Shown: positions 37,501-44,573 of the stretch, piece after piece | How positions within the stretch are numbered: position 1 is the first letter of the stretch | How the letters are laid out: every line of letters starts with the position of its first letter | Virus record (IMG/VR): IMGVR_UViG_3300023174_000178 | Coordinates: 1-60,979 of that record | DNA from: a virus | DNA length: 60,979 bases | Direction: 5' to 3' (one strand) | Translations under genes and position numbers: made by a program | The notes under the pieces: generated by a model | The model's database searches: none | The model's input: the letters and a program-made list of their open reading frames with translations, nothing else | Told to the model about the DNA's origin: nothing

Positions 37501-37786
37501 CCTCGATTGCGGCGCAGCCAACTTCTGGGATCTTACACTCACTGGTAATATTACAATTGCTCCGACTAACGTCCCACCAGCCACGAGAATGTGGGCAGGA
37601 ACGATCGCCGCGAAGCAAGATGCAACAGGAGGTCGTACGATCACGTGGCCTACTGGCAGTAAATATCCAGGCGGAGTCGCTCCTCCTGCAACAACAACCG
37701 CGAATGCTCTCGATATCTGGTCGCTGATGACTTATGATGCTGGTACTTCTTGGATTGTTTCTCTGACGGTGAAGGGCGCCGCATAA
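34571..37786 (+). CDS. Long tail fibre protein with ARLP-type repeats
   Basis: A 1071-aa protein. It starts with a fibre head ('NNFRVKNGLTAANGVTVTTG') similar to the collagen-like fibre's start ('[20 protein letters not shown]'). Residues ~280-640 are repeats of ~80-94 aa with 'NATNLTSGTVNAARLPSANA' and 'ANSVKTAYDAAIAANT'. A module around 670-760 ('LISTNVQTLSVADPLIKLAV') is shared with the 672-aa fibre. The C-terminal ~200 residues form a tip domain ('SGTSY'-poor, Trp-rich: 'ARPIWSVFANS', 'RTITWPTGSKYPGGVAPPAT', 'TYDAGTSWIVSLTVKGAA') typical of tail-fibre receptor ends. Its stop overlaps the next start (TAATG). Confidence 0.85.
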   Translation: MATPNNFRVKNGLTAANGVTVTTGNVVISNGQLIINGTAINSTSISQSANNAYANAVNYADGKAADAYGNAVAVATGSSTNAYNNAVAFAANASNLTTGTLSLNRLPATVNVSLALNVTNTVNISTSNLTVSQANDVATLTGTVLSFTDSLTESTNTYYAAVSHDKLITSKNYAVANVLYSDYGEISRTGMFAVVGIDTTNSSIYVRGVTVNTSVIAIGNTTVSSFINSTAFSGNGASLTSVNAATVGGNSASDLRTYAETYASNATNLASGTVNSARLPSANDTTAGAVILVNSVTNTSITAAASANSVKTAYDAAIAANTAGGTAAATAYSNGVTYTDNKAANAYSNAIAIAANATNLTSGTVNISRIPTVDAVNNTSITLIPVANNVKTAYDAAITANTNAASALANAATAYTNAIAIAANATNLTSGTVNAARLPSANATVAGATLLVDSVSNTSPTAAASANSVKTAYDAAIAANTLANTAATSATSAYSNAVTYTDTKIGTANTAMVANAGAAYTNAITIAANATNLASGTVAFARLPSVDSISNTSVALVPVANNVKTAYDAAITANTNAQTALTAAGAAYTNAVSYTDTKIGTANTAMAANAAAAYTNAIAFAANASNANNGTLAEARLPYRMNQDLRTTDSPTFANGTFNGSVSVGGSLTITGNLISTNVQTLSVADPLIKLAVNNPSDLLWIGFTGHYSGSGNTTNHAGLVRSPDTKEFILMSTYGDETAVANNNTINVADASFSYANLQVSLLKAGNSTVFSTINSTAFSQTANNATNLGGQAAAYYTNATNISTGTLPFARLPSLFIGTTTIQSTSAAQAVSGITTLAAGNTTITGFVNATSSVNSAILAVGTNFVANTTQTTLATNMLLNNDKQLRFQTANTSSYAYFVQQSDDNFVLYSSNTAGGARPIWSVFANSITSSFSLSVPTSMSANLVMANNNITRPILTGYTEHEVANTAATGSYSLDCGAANFWDLTLTGNITIAPTNVPPATRMWAGTIAAKQDATGGRTITWPTGSKYPGGVAPPATTTANALDIWSLMTYDAGTSWIVSLTVKGAA
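35260..36480 (+). repeat. 80-94 aa ARLP/AYDAA repeats in long fibre
   Basis: The conserved 'VKTAYDAA' codons fall at about 35498, 35738, 35975 and 36257, giving spacings of 240, 237 and 282 bp. Confidence 0.75.
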
Positions 37787-39681
37787 TGAGTATCGGTGGT
37801 GGTTCAAAGTTTACATTAGAGAAAACGTGGCGTGGAGCTGGAACTGGAACGACCAAGTTTAACAGTCCAGGAAACATCGCGATTCCTTATGGCAGAAACA
37901 GCGTTCTTGTTTCTGGTCGAGGTGGCACAGGAACTGCACTCGTTCCTGGCCCCGGAACTGGAACATTTAATATCGTTGCCGGTAATGCCACTGGAACTTA
38001 TAACGTAATTCCTGGCAATGCCACTGGAACTTTCAACATCGTTCCTGGTAATGCGACTGGTACATTCAACATCGTACCAGGAAATATTGCCAACTACAAC
38101 ATTATTTTCCCAGGAACTGGCACGTTTAATATCTTAAATCCTGGAACCGGCGTGTATAACATCATTCCTGGCCCAGGAACTGGTACTTTTAATATCGTTC
38201 CAGGAAATTCGACTGGTACTTTTAATATCGTTCCAGGAAATGCAACCGGTACGTTTAATAAAGTTCCAGGTACTGGTTCAACTTTTAACATCGTCCCAGG
38301 AACAGGAACTGGCACGTTTAACATCGTTGCTGGAACAGGAACAGGTACTTTCAACATCGTACCAGGAAATATTGCCAACTACAACATTATTTTCCCAGGA
38401 ACCGGCACGTTTAACAAAGTTCCAGGTAATATTTCTGGCTATAACATTATTTTCCCAGGAACTGGCACGTTTAACATTGTTGCTGGAACAGGAACAGGTA
38501 CGTTTAACAAAGTTCCTGGTCCAGTAGCCAATTACAACATCGTTCCAGGAAATTCCACTGGTACGTTTAACGTCGTTCCAGGTAACGTGTCAGGTTATAA
38601 CATCGTTCCAGGTAACGTGTCAGGTTATAACGTAAATCCAGGCAACGTGGTAGGATATAACGTCGTTCCAGGAAATGCGACCGGTACTTATAACGTAGTT
38701 CCAGGCATACCGGGCAATAAAGCTACAAATGCATTTATCAGTCCAAAATTTGGATATACACCGGCTTTTTATAATGCTCCTGGTCCTCCATCTCCAGGTC
38801 CGCAAAACTTTAATGCGCCTTCGAATGGCCCTGCAAACTATAACTCTCCTTCAAACGGGCCAGCAAACTTTAATGCAGCGAGCAATGGTCCTGCAAACTT
38901 TAACGCTGCTTCAAATGGGCCAGCAAACTTTAACCCTGCTACCAATGGTCCTGCAAACTTCAATGCACCGACTAATGGCCCCCAAAACTTTAACCCTGCA
39001 ACCAATGGTCCTCAGAACTTCAACGTAGCGAATGGTCCTGCAAACTTCAATGCACCCACTAACGGGCCTCAGAACTTCAACGTAGCCAATGGTCCTGCTA
39101 ACTACAATGCTCCGACTGGAGGTCCTCAAAACTTTAACGCGCCGACAAATGGTCCTCAGAATTTTAACCCTGCAACGAATGGCCCGCAAAACTTCAACCC
39201 TGCAACGAATGGTCCTCAGAATTTTAACCCTGCAACCAACGGTCCTGCAAACTTTAATCCAGCGACAAATGGCCCACAAAACTTCAACGCGCCTACCAAT
39301 GGCCCGCAAAACTTTAACGTAGCCAATGGTCCACAAAACTTTAACGTAGCAAATGGCCCTGCAAACTACAACGCGCCAACCAATGGGCCTCAGAATTTCA
39401 ATCCTGCGACTAACGGACCGCAGAATTTCAACCCAGCGACAAACGGTCCACAGAACTTTAATCCAGCAACAAATGGTCCACAAAACTTTAATACGCCAAC
39501 TCCAGCTGTTCCAGGAAATCCATCGAATGCTCTAGGCATTACTTTCCCAGGATCAAATGCCGGAGGTACACCTGCTCCTGTAATAAATAGTCAGACGGCA
39601 AGCTACTATTCTTATCCGGATGGTCAATCACATTCGGTAACTGTAGCTCCTGGAGGATATATAGATATTACTATTGAATAA
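37786..39681 (+). CDS. Pro-Gly/Asn-rich repeat adhesin (candidate substrate of the modification cassette)
   Basis: A 631-aa protein. Start 37786 overlaps the stop of the long fibre; an in-frame ATG 36 bp upstream lies inside that gene and is less likely. After a ~45-aa head ('GGGSKFTLEKTWRGAGTGTT') come two repeat blocks. Residues ~47-310 are 'VPGNATGTFNIVPGNATGTY'-type units with Pro directly before Gly in nearly every unit. Residues ~335-570 are 10-aa 'NGPQNFNPAT/NGPANFNAPT' units. The C-terminus is a short capped beta domain ('TASYYSYPDGQSHSVTVAPG'). There are almost no charged residues or cysteines in the repeats. I recognise no family; a beta-solenoid or extended fibre is plausible. The many X-Pro-Gly sites and the prolyl-hydroxylase-like gene 21 bp downstream suggest hydroxylation and glycosylation. 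Confidence 0.8.
   Translation: MSIGGGSKFTLEKTWRGAGTGTTKFNSPGNIAIPYGRNSVLVSGRGGTGTALVPGPGTGTFNIVAGNATGTYNVIPGNATGTFNIVPGNATGTFNIVPGNIANYNIIFPGTGTFNILNPGTGVYNIIPGPGTGTFNIVPGNSTGTFNIVPGNATGTFNKVPGTGSTFNIVPGTGTGTFNIVAGTGTGTFNIVPGNIANYNIIFPGTGTFNKVPGNISGYNIIFPGTGTFNIVAGTGTGTFNKVPGPVANYNIVPGNSTGTFNVVPGNVSGYNIVPGNVSGYNVNPGNVVGYNVVPGNATGTYNVVPGIPGNKATNAFISPKFGYTPAFYNAPGPPSPGPQNFNAPSNGPANYNSPSNGPANFNAASNGPANFNAASNGPANFNPATNGPANFNAPTNGPQNFNPATNGPQNFNVANGPANFNAPTNGPQNFNVANGPANYNAPTGGPQNFNAPTNGPQNFNPATNGPQNFNPATNGPQNFNPATNGPANFNPATNGPQNFNAPTNGPQNFNVANGPQNFNVANGPANYNAPTNGPQNFNPATNGPQNFNPATNGPQNFNPATNGPQNFNTPTPAVPGNPSNALGITFPGSNAGGTPAPVINSQTASYYSYPDGQSHSVTVAPGGYIDITIE
37924..38715 (+). repeat. PGN-x-TGTFNIV repeat block
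   Basis: Short tandem units of 8-14 aa with core G-T-F-N-I-V-P-G-N. Variants include TYNVIPG, NYNIIFPG and GYNVVPG. The DNA repeats are imperfect, with many third-base changes. Confidence 0.9.
38799..39500 (+). repeat. NGP(A/Q)NFN-x-(P/A) decapeptide repeat block
   Basis: More than twenty 27-30 bp units encoding NGPANFNAPT, NGPQNFNPAT or NGPQNFNVA. Unlike CRISPR repeats there are no unique spacers; the reading frame runs through every unit. Confidence 0.9.
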
Positions 39682-39702
39682 GTGATTTGACAAGGATTTA
39701 CT

Positions 39703-40296
39703 ATGCCATATAATATCCCTAAGTATGGGAAACAATTGAACTGCTTTGCTGTATGGACAGGAGGATTTACTCCTGAAGAAGTCGATAAAATCATCGACCT
39801 CGAAAAACTTCAAGAGTTTGAAAAAGGTAAAGTCGGGCTAGAGAAGAATGCTCCGGCCCCAGTCGAAACGCGTGATTCAGATATCTCATGGATCCATCAT
39901 GATCAACACAGCGACTGGTTATTTCAGAGAATGTCTGGAATTATATCAGTAGTCAACTACGACAACTTTATGTATGACATTGAAGGTGTCGAGGCGTTTC
40001 AATATACCAAATATGGACCAAACCAACATTATACTTGGCACTGGGATGTCGAGTTCGGTTGGCAGAAATATATAAGAAAGATATCTGCATCTCTACTTCT
40101 TTCAGATCCTTCTGAATATGAAGGTGGAGAATTAGAGATCGTAAATACTGGAAATTTTGAAAGCAAAGTCTCATTTAAACCGAATAAAGGTGACATCGTA
40201 TTTTTCGCTTCGTGGATGCCGCATCGCGTGGCACCAGTCACTTCTGGTTTTCGTAGAAGTCTTGTAGCATGGGTAATGGGTGAAAGAGAATGTTAA
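39703..40296 (+). CDS. 2OG-Fe(II) oxygenase, prolyl 4-hydroxylase-like
   Basis: A 197-aa double-stranded beta-helix oxygenase of the P4H/PiuC type. The iron ligands are visible: H113-x-D115 in 'YTWHWDVEFG' and H174 in 'WMPHRVAPVT'. The 2-oxoglutarate-binding Arg is probably R184 in 'SGFRRSLVAWVMG'. The segment 'LLLSDPSEYEGGELEIVN' is characteristic of P4H-like domains. The reaction would be hydroxylation (of prolyl or a related residue) using O2 and 2-oxoglutarate in the cytoplasm. It is the first gene of an overlapping eight-gene unit and follows the Pro-Gly repeat protein by 21 bp, pointing to that protein as substrate. PiuC-like members of unknown substrate exist, so proline specificity is inferred. 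Confidence 0.85.
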   Translation: MPYNIPKYGKQLNCFAVWTGGFTPEEVDKIIDLEKLQEFEKGKVGLEKNAPAPVETRDSDISWIHHDQHSDWLFQRMSGIISVVNYDNFMYDIEGVEAFQYTKYGPNQHYTWHWDVEFGWQKYIRKISASLLLSDPSEYEGGELEIVNTGNFESKVSFKPNKGDIVFFASWMPHRVAPVTSGFRRSLVAWVMGEREC

Positions 40297-41027
40297 GTTG
40301 GAATCCTTTTAAGAAGAAACCTATCATTGAGTTTTATTGCCATCGTGATGACGTAGCCAGTTTACCACACCCAAAACCTGCAGCTAAACATATACCCGAG
40401 TGGTATAAGAGAATTCCTCCGCTCATTACAGATGGGCGAGATGATCGTGACTGGACTGGATCACATAGTTTCACTGCAAAAAAATGTATGCCAATGATCG
40501 ATGCTATGTCGTTGGGTTATGTTATTCCTCTTATCGGCGACTTGACAGTTAGATCAAATCATGACTGCAGTACGATTGAAGTCACGTCTTCTCCACAAAT
40601 CAACGTATGCGAGTTTCATGACATTCGACAATTGGGAGAAAGAAATGCGCCAGGTTTTCCTGCGCCTCCTTTAAAGTTTGTCAATCCATGGATCGTAAAA
40701 ACAGCTCCAGGTTGGTCGACTCTTTTTATAGCTCCGATTAATAACTTTGAAAGTCATTTCACATGTCTGTCAGGATTAGTCGATACTGATACATATCCAA
40801 AAGAAGTCAATTTTCCTGCAATATGGCATACACCAAATGCTGATGTGCTTTTGCTAGCAGGAACTCCTTTGGTAATTGCAATTCCAATTAAGCGTGATGC
40901 CGTTCCATCAAAACCTACTATCAGGAACATGAAAGATGACGAGCAACGCCTGGTTAATATCATAACGAAGATGCAAAACACACGTAGAAGTGTATATACG
41001 AAAGAACTGAGAGTGCCAAGAAAATGA
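40290..41027 (+). CDS. Conserved phage protein, DUF6065-like (paralogue 1)
   Basis: A 245-aa protein overlapping the oxygenase gene by 7 bp. It has the pattern I associate with DUF6065-like phage proteins: 'AAKHIPEWYKRIPPL', 'KKCMPMIDAMSLGYVIPLIG', 'PLKFVNPWIVKTAPGWSTLF', 'SGLVDTDTYPKEVNFPAIWH' and 'LLLAGTPLVIAIPIKRD'. The mostly beta character and the 'GTPL..IPI' ending recall cupin-type sandwiches, but I see no clear metal-binding triad. The adjacent gene is a diverged paralogue. Function unknown; the operon suggests a part in fibre modification, perhaps as a non-haem oxygenase-like or carbohydrate-binding fold. Confidence 0.75.
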   Translation: MLSWNPFKKKPIIEFYCHRDDVASLPHPKPAAKHIPEWYKRIPPLITDGRDDRDWTGSHSFTAKKCMPMIDAMSLGYVIPLIGDLTVRSNHDCSTIEVTSSPQINVCEFHDIRQLGERNAPGFPAPPLKFVNPWIVKTAPGWSTLFIAPINNFESHFTCLSGLVDTDTYPKEVNFPAIWHTPNADVLLLAGTPLVIAIPIKRDAVPSKPTIRNMKDDEQRLVNIITKMQNTRRSVYTKELRVPRK

Positions 41028-41764
41028 AAGAGATGTTTTCTTTTTTGAAACCAAAGAAAGATATTCAATTCGTAGACACGAAGAAGTTGTCTTATCATAA
41101 CTTTTCTGTTGAACGAGCCGTCGATGTTCCAACAAATACTCGTAAAGTCCAACAAGACAAGTATGGTAAGCATCTCATGCCATACTGCCCGGGAATTTTA
41201 GACTATGCTCAGTTTGGATATATCATTCCTGCATGGGTAGATATTCATATCATGGCAAATAAAGCTGGCACTTCATGGTATCTCGGAGATAAGGGCTCAA
41301 GAGGAGATCGTGGATTTGATAATGGGGTCCCAATGGAAGAAAAGTTTGTAGATGGTGCTTTTACACCAGTTGGAATTAATCCTGCTGCCATTCTATTTCC
41401 ATCTCCTTGGAAAATTTTTACTCAAAAAAATATCAGCGCGCTGCTAATGCCGGCGTTCTATCACTCTACCTTTCTTGATGATCTATACGTGACTCCAGGT
41501 TTGGTAGATTATAAAAACTTTCATGTCACCAACTTTATTTGCATGCCAAAAAGAGAATGTAATGTTCACATCAAAGCCGGAGAACCTTTAATACATGTAA
41601 TTCCTTTCCTCAACAAGGATATTACTGCTTCTGTTGGTCCTGCTACTGATGAGATGATAGATAAAACTACAAATCTCATTCCTGGTGACGATAAGCAATA
41701 CTATCGAAAGTTTATGGGAGTGAAAAAGAAATTTAATATGCAAAAAGAAGAGATTAAACAATGA
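41024..41764 (+). CDS. Conserved phage protein, DUF6065-like (paralogue 2)
   Basis: A 246-aa protein coupled to its neighbours by ATGA overlaps at both ends. It shares the order of motifs with paralogue 1: 'HLMPYCPGILDYAQFGYIIP', 'LFPSPWKIFTQKNISALLMP', 'TPGLVDYKNFHVTNFICM' and 'IKAGEPLIHVIPFLNKD'. The first ~60 residues and the loops differ. The pair probably arose by tandem duplication and then diverged strongly, so they may have distinct substrates or form a heteromer. No catalytic residues can be named with confidence. Confidence 0.72.
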   Translation: MKEMFSFLKPKKDIQFVDTKKLSYHNFSVERAVDVPTNTRKVQQDKYGKHLMPYCPGILDYAQFGYIIPAWVDIHIMANKAGTSWYLGDKGSRGDRGFDNGVPMEEKFVDGAFTPVGINPAAILFPSPWKIFTQKNISALLMPAFYHSTFLDDLYVTPGLVDYKNFHVTNFICMPKRECNVHIKAGEPLIHVIPFLNKDITASVGPATDEMIDKTTNLIPGDDKQYYRKFMGVKKKFNMQKEEIKQ

Positions 41765-42783
41765 ATATTTTTGTTTCAGTATGCTCGTACCAAGATCCTT
41801 TACTTCCTCATACCATTAAGAGTATGATGCAAACCAAATCAAATAGAAACAACGTAGTCTATTCGATTTTTGAACAAACTCGTTATGAAGATTCATTGGC
41901 ATGTACAGAACCAGTGCTCGTAAGTCGAGATGATGTCATCTATAAAAGAATCGATCCAGAATATTCTGACGGATGTGTTTGGGCAAGATATATTAATATG
42001 CTAAACTTGACAACAGAGTATGACTTCATCTATCAAGTCGACTCTCATATGTTACACGATCTCAATTGGGATCGTTCTCTAGTTGAAGATTATAAGAGAG
42101 CGATGGATATTGCTGGAACAAATAAAGTTATCATTACTGGATCATGCAAATCATTTTCAATCGAAGAAGTAGATGGAGAGATTAAAACTTATCCTCGACA
42201 TGATGAACATGATGCTTGCAAAGTAAAATACTATACTATCGATCCTCATAATTTTATTCCAGATGTTCATGGAGATCAGATTCCATCAACTGACATGCCG
42301 CAACCGGCGTTTCATATTATGGCTGGAAACTTTTTTACGCATACTGACTGGATCGATGAAGTCGGTTTAGATCCAAAGATCTTCTTCCGCGGAGAAGAAA
42401 TCATGATGACGATGATGTCATATGCTGCTGGATATAAGATGTTTCATCATAGTAAGATAGTATCATATCATCTTGAGAACACCGGAAATTGGCATACGAA
42501 GACTCCTCCCGAAGATGCGAAGGCAGCTCGAAGAAGAGAAATACTTGCTGAAATTGGAGTGTGGAGATGGAAGCAATATCTCGAAGCATGCAGAGAAGAT
42601 CTTCTTGTTCAGTTTCATGAAGAATTTGGAATTGACTTTATTAATCTCGTCATCGAAGATCGCGCCCGAACTTATAGTCTTGATGCGATTCCTGGTAAAG
42701 TTGATGTCCTTGCCATTTCGAAGAAACAAAAGAAGAAAGTCAAGTTGCCTAAAACTCTTTTTATGAGTGAAGATGAAGAATGA
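41761..42783 (+). CDS. GT-A glycosyltransferase, GT60-like (hydroxyproline GlcNAc-transferase family)
   Basis: A 340-aa enzyme. The N-terminus 'MNIFVSVCSYQDPLLPHTIK' followed by 'VVYSIFEQ' and a 'YQVDSHMLHDLNWDRSL' segment (DSH at 94-96, in place of DxD) matches the pattern of the Pfam GlcNAc family / CAZy GT60. Founding members of GT60 attach GlcNAc to hydroxyproline of Skp1 in Dictyostelium. 'FFRGEEIMMTMMSYAAGYKM' and 'YHLEN' provide the expected acceptor/base region. The combination with a prolyl-hydroxylase-like gene two places upstream recreates the Skp1 two-step logic. Donor and acceptor are not provable from sequence. It is coupled at both ends by ATGA overlaps. Confidence 0.82.
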   Translation: MNIFVSVCSYQDPLLPHTIKSMMQTKSNRNNVVYSIFEQTRYEDSLACTEPVLVSRDDVIYKRIDPEYSDGCVWARYINMLNLTTEYDFIYQVDSHMLHDLNWDRSLVEDYKRAMDIAGTNKVIITGSCKSFSIEEVDGEIKTYPRHDEHDACKVKYYTIDPHNFIPDVHGDQIPSTDMPQPAFHIMAGNFFTHTDWIDEVGLDPKIFFRGEEIMMTMMSYAAGYKMFHHSKIVSYHLENTGNWHTKTPPEDAKAARRREILAEIGVWRWKQYLEACREDLLVQFHEEFGIDFINLVIEDRARTYSLDAIPGKVDVLAISKKQKKKVKLPKTLFMSEDEE

Positions 42784-43313
42784 TAGTATGTTCTCTCCCA
42801 CGTTGCGGAGCCACGAAGTTTTGTCTTGATCTTCAAGAAAAAATAGGTATGCCGTTTGTTGGAGAGTTACATCCTATTCATATTGGGAATACACGTAAAG
42901 CAGATGCGCACGAAACTCACCATCAAGAGAACTTTACTCCGGAAAGATTTGCCGATCTTCTAAGTTATAATAAAGATAATATCATTCTTATCAATCAACA
43001 TTCATATCTTAAGATTAATCAGGCGTCGTTCGTAGTGCTACGAAAGAATATGAGAGATGCATACCTAAGCTTTGCAAACTTTTTATTAAAAATGTATCCT
43101 GAATTAAAACCTAATGCTATTAAACATCAAGTCGACTTAATGCATAATGATTATTTGGCGATAAGAGCTTACTTAGATAAATACCCTAGAGAAATAGTTT
43201 GGTACGAAGAATACTTCGAAGTATCAGGGACCAGAACTCCTCTCTTGGATGCATATCCAGGAAAAGAAGCCATCATAAAACAAATAGACGGGTATCATGG
43301 GACACACATTTGA
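42780..43313 (+). CDS. Sulfotransferase-like P-loop protein (short)
   Basis: A 177-aa protein with an N-terminal P-loop-like 'MIVCSLPRCGATKFC', close to the 5'-phosphosulfate-binding loop of sulfotransferases (S-x-P-R-S-G-T/S). A later 'VLRKNMRDAYLSFANFLL' fits the 3'-phosphate-binding Arg/Ser helix. It is shorter than typical sulfotransferases (250-300 aa), and the conserved Ser of the loop is replaced by Cys. Likely reaction: transfer of sulfate from PAPS to a sugar or tyrosine. Alternatives are a P-loop kinase-like protein or an inactive relative. Its end overlaps the desaturase gene by 17 bp. Confidence 0.6.
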   Translation: MIVCSLPRCGATKFCLDLQEKIGMPFVGELHPIHIGNTRKADAHETHHQENFTPERFADLLSYNKDNIILINQHSYLKINQASFVVLRKNMRDAYLSFANFLLKMYPELKPNAIKHQVDLMHNDYLAIRAYLDKYPREIVWYEEYFEVSGTRTPLLDAYPGKEAIIKQIDGYHGTHI

Positions 43314-44028
43314 TAGAAGATATGTTCTTACATTCGTGCAGCTTACATGCCCGATTATTGCAGCGTGGGCAATATACACCTATGCCACTCTTCCGTGGCT
43401 GATTGCTGCAGTTGCTATGTTCTTCTTAATGAGAACTGTTGGCGGGGTCATCACGTATCATCGGATTCATAGCCATCGCACTCATACCATGAATCCTATT
43501 ATGGAATTCATAGGCACTGCTCTCGGTTTTTATGGATCCTTTACTTCGCCTGTCGAGTTTTGCGCTACACATAATAATCACCACAAATATGTAGACTCTC
43601 ACAAGGATCCTCATCCTCATACAATTATCGGATGGAGAACGTTGTTTCCTTTATTGTGGAACGAGAGCGGAATTAAAGATGGAGACATTCGCACCGTTGT
43701 TCGTCTTCGTAAGAATAAGATCACTAATCTGTTCTACGAACACTTCTGGTTAATGCTAACACTTCCATTCCTTCTATTACTTGTTTCAGTTCAAGCATAC
43801 TTCTTCTTGTACTTCATACCTTTCACATTTTCTATTTGGTCGGCGGCATTCTCTACGTTTAATCACGATGAGAATGGGCCGAAGAACATGGGATTTTGGT
43901 ATGGGATCATGAGTGGAGGAGAACATTGGCATAAGTGGCATCATGATCATCCTTACGATACGAGCGGAGAAGGATGGCTAAATACTGTAGCAGATTTTAT
44001 AGCCACAAAGAGAGTTGTTAAGAGATGA
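43297..44028 (+). CDS. Membrane fatty-acid desaturase (acyl-CoA delta-9 type)
   Basis: A 243-aa membrane diiron enzyme with the three histidine boxes of delta-9-type desaturases. They are HRIHSHRTH (from residue 55), HNNHHKYVDSHKDPH (from 92) and GGEHWHKWHHDHP (from 208). Hydrophobic segments at ~10-48, 72-85, and 150-190 give the expected transmembrane hairpins. The protein would introduce a double bond into acyl chains in the host membrane using O2 and an electron donor (ferredoxin or cytochrome). Desaturases are known auxiliary genes in some cyanophages. Here the gene is inside a tail-modification-type operon, overlapped on both sides, so a non-lipid substrate is also conceivable. Confidence 0.88.
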   Translation: MGHTFDRRYVLTFVQLTCPIIAAWAIYTYATLPWLIAAVAMFFLMRTVGGVITYHRIHSHRTHTMNPIMEFIGTALGFYGSFTSPVEFCATHNNHHKYVDSHKDPHPHTIIGWRTLFPLLWNESGIKDGDIRTVVRLRKNKITNLFYEHFWLMLTLPFLLLLVSVQAYFFLYFIPFTFSIWSAAFSTFNHDENGPKNMGFWYGIMSGGEHWHKWHHDHPYDTSGEGWLNTVADFIATKRVVKR

Positions 44029-44573
44029 ATATCAATCATGTAATAATTCATAGTCTAGATGAAGTCGATTTTGACGGCATCTATGATGGTAGTTTAGATT
44101 CTATCGAAAAGAACTGGCCAACAAATAATAGTCTTCAAGGAACAGAAATAAAAAATCGCGTCAGAGATATAATTCAAAGTGCACTTGATAATGAATGGCC
44201 CGGATTAAATCCACGTACGCCGCATGATGCGCATATTTTATTTAAGCACGTTGATTTAGATACAGGAATTGACATGGGACTGGTGAGTGCCTATATTACT
44301 TCAGATGGAACCTTAGACGGCAGACATTCTTTTTCTCGAGCCACCTCAGATGGTTCTCGTAATTATTTGTATTTGGCAGAAACTGTCGAAAATCGTAATC
44401 AATTTTATAGAGATATCGGTATAACAAAAATAAAATACAACCTTCCAAAAGATTCCCATTTATACAAATTTTTAAAGTACAAGGCAGGATCTGGGAATTA
44501 TGAAATCCTCGAAGATTTTGAAAATCCTGAAATGGCCGGTTTTAGAATAGTAATTACCGCCCCAGCTTTATGA
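44025..44573 (+). CDS. Hypothetical protein, possible acetyltransferase-like fold
   Basis: A 182-aa soluble protein coupled at both ends by ATGA overlaps. The middle ('TGIDMGLVSAYITSDGTLDG') and the C-terminal part ('YRDIGITKIKYNLPKDSHLY', 'KFLKYKAGSGNYEILEDFEN') faintly recall GNAT N-acetyltransferase architecture as seen in phage proteins. No clear acetyl-CoA loop (Q/RxxGxG/A) can be pointed out. I therefore treat the family as unrecognised. The operon suggests a role in modifying the virion or precursor sugars. Confidence 0.65.
   Translation: MNINHVIIHSLDEVDFDGIYDGSLDSIEKNWPTNNSLQGTEIKNRVRDIIQSALDNEWPGLNPRTPHDAHILFKHVDLDTGIDMGLVSAYITSDGTLDGRHSFSRATSDGSRNYLYLAETVENRNQFYRDIGITKIKYNLPKDSHLYKFLKYKAGSGNYEILEDFENPEMAGFRIVITAPAL

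Noticed and set aside
37750-37785. Upstream ATG at 37750 as start for the repeat adhesin
   Set aside because: It would lie inside the long fibre gene; 37786 gives the usual TAATG coupling and the N-terminus MSIGGGSKF.
38911-39483. 190-aa minus-strand ORF opposite the decapeptide repeats
   Set aside because: A repeat shadow with periodic Cys/Arg/Val/Ile; no start context.
38799-39500. CRISPR-like array of short repeats
   Set aside because: Units of 27-30 bp have no unique spacers and code for a continuous decapeptide repeat in one frame.
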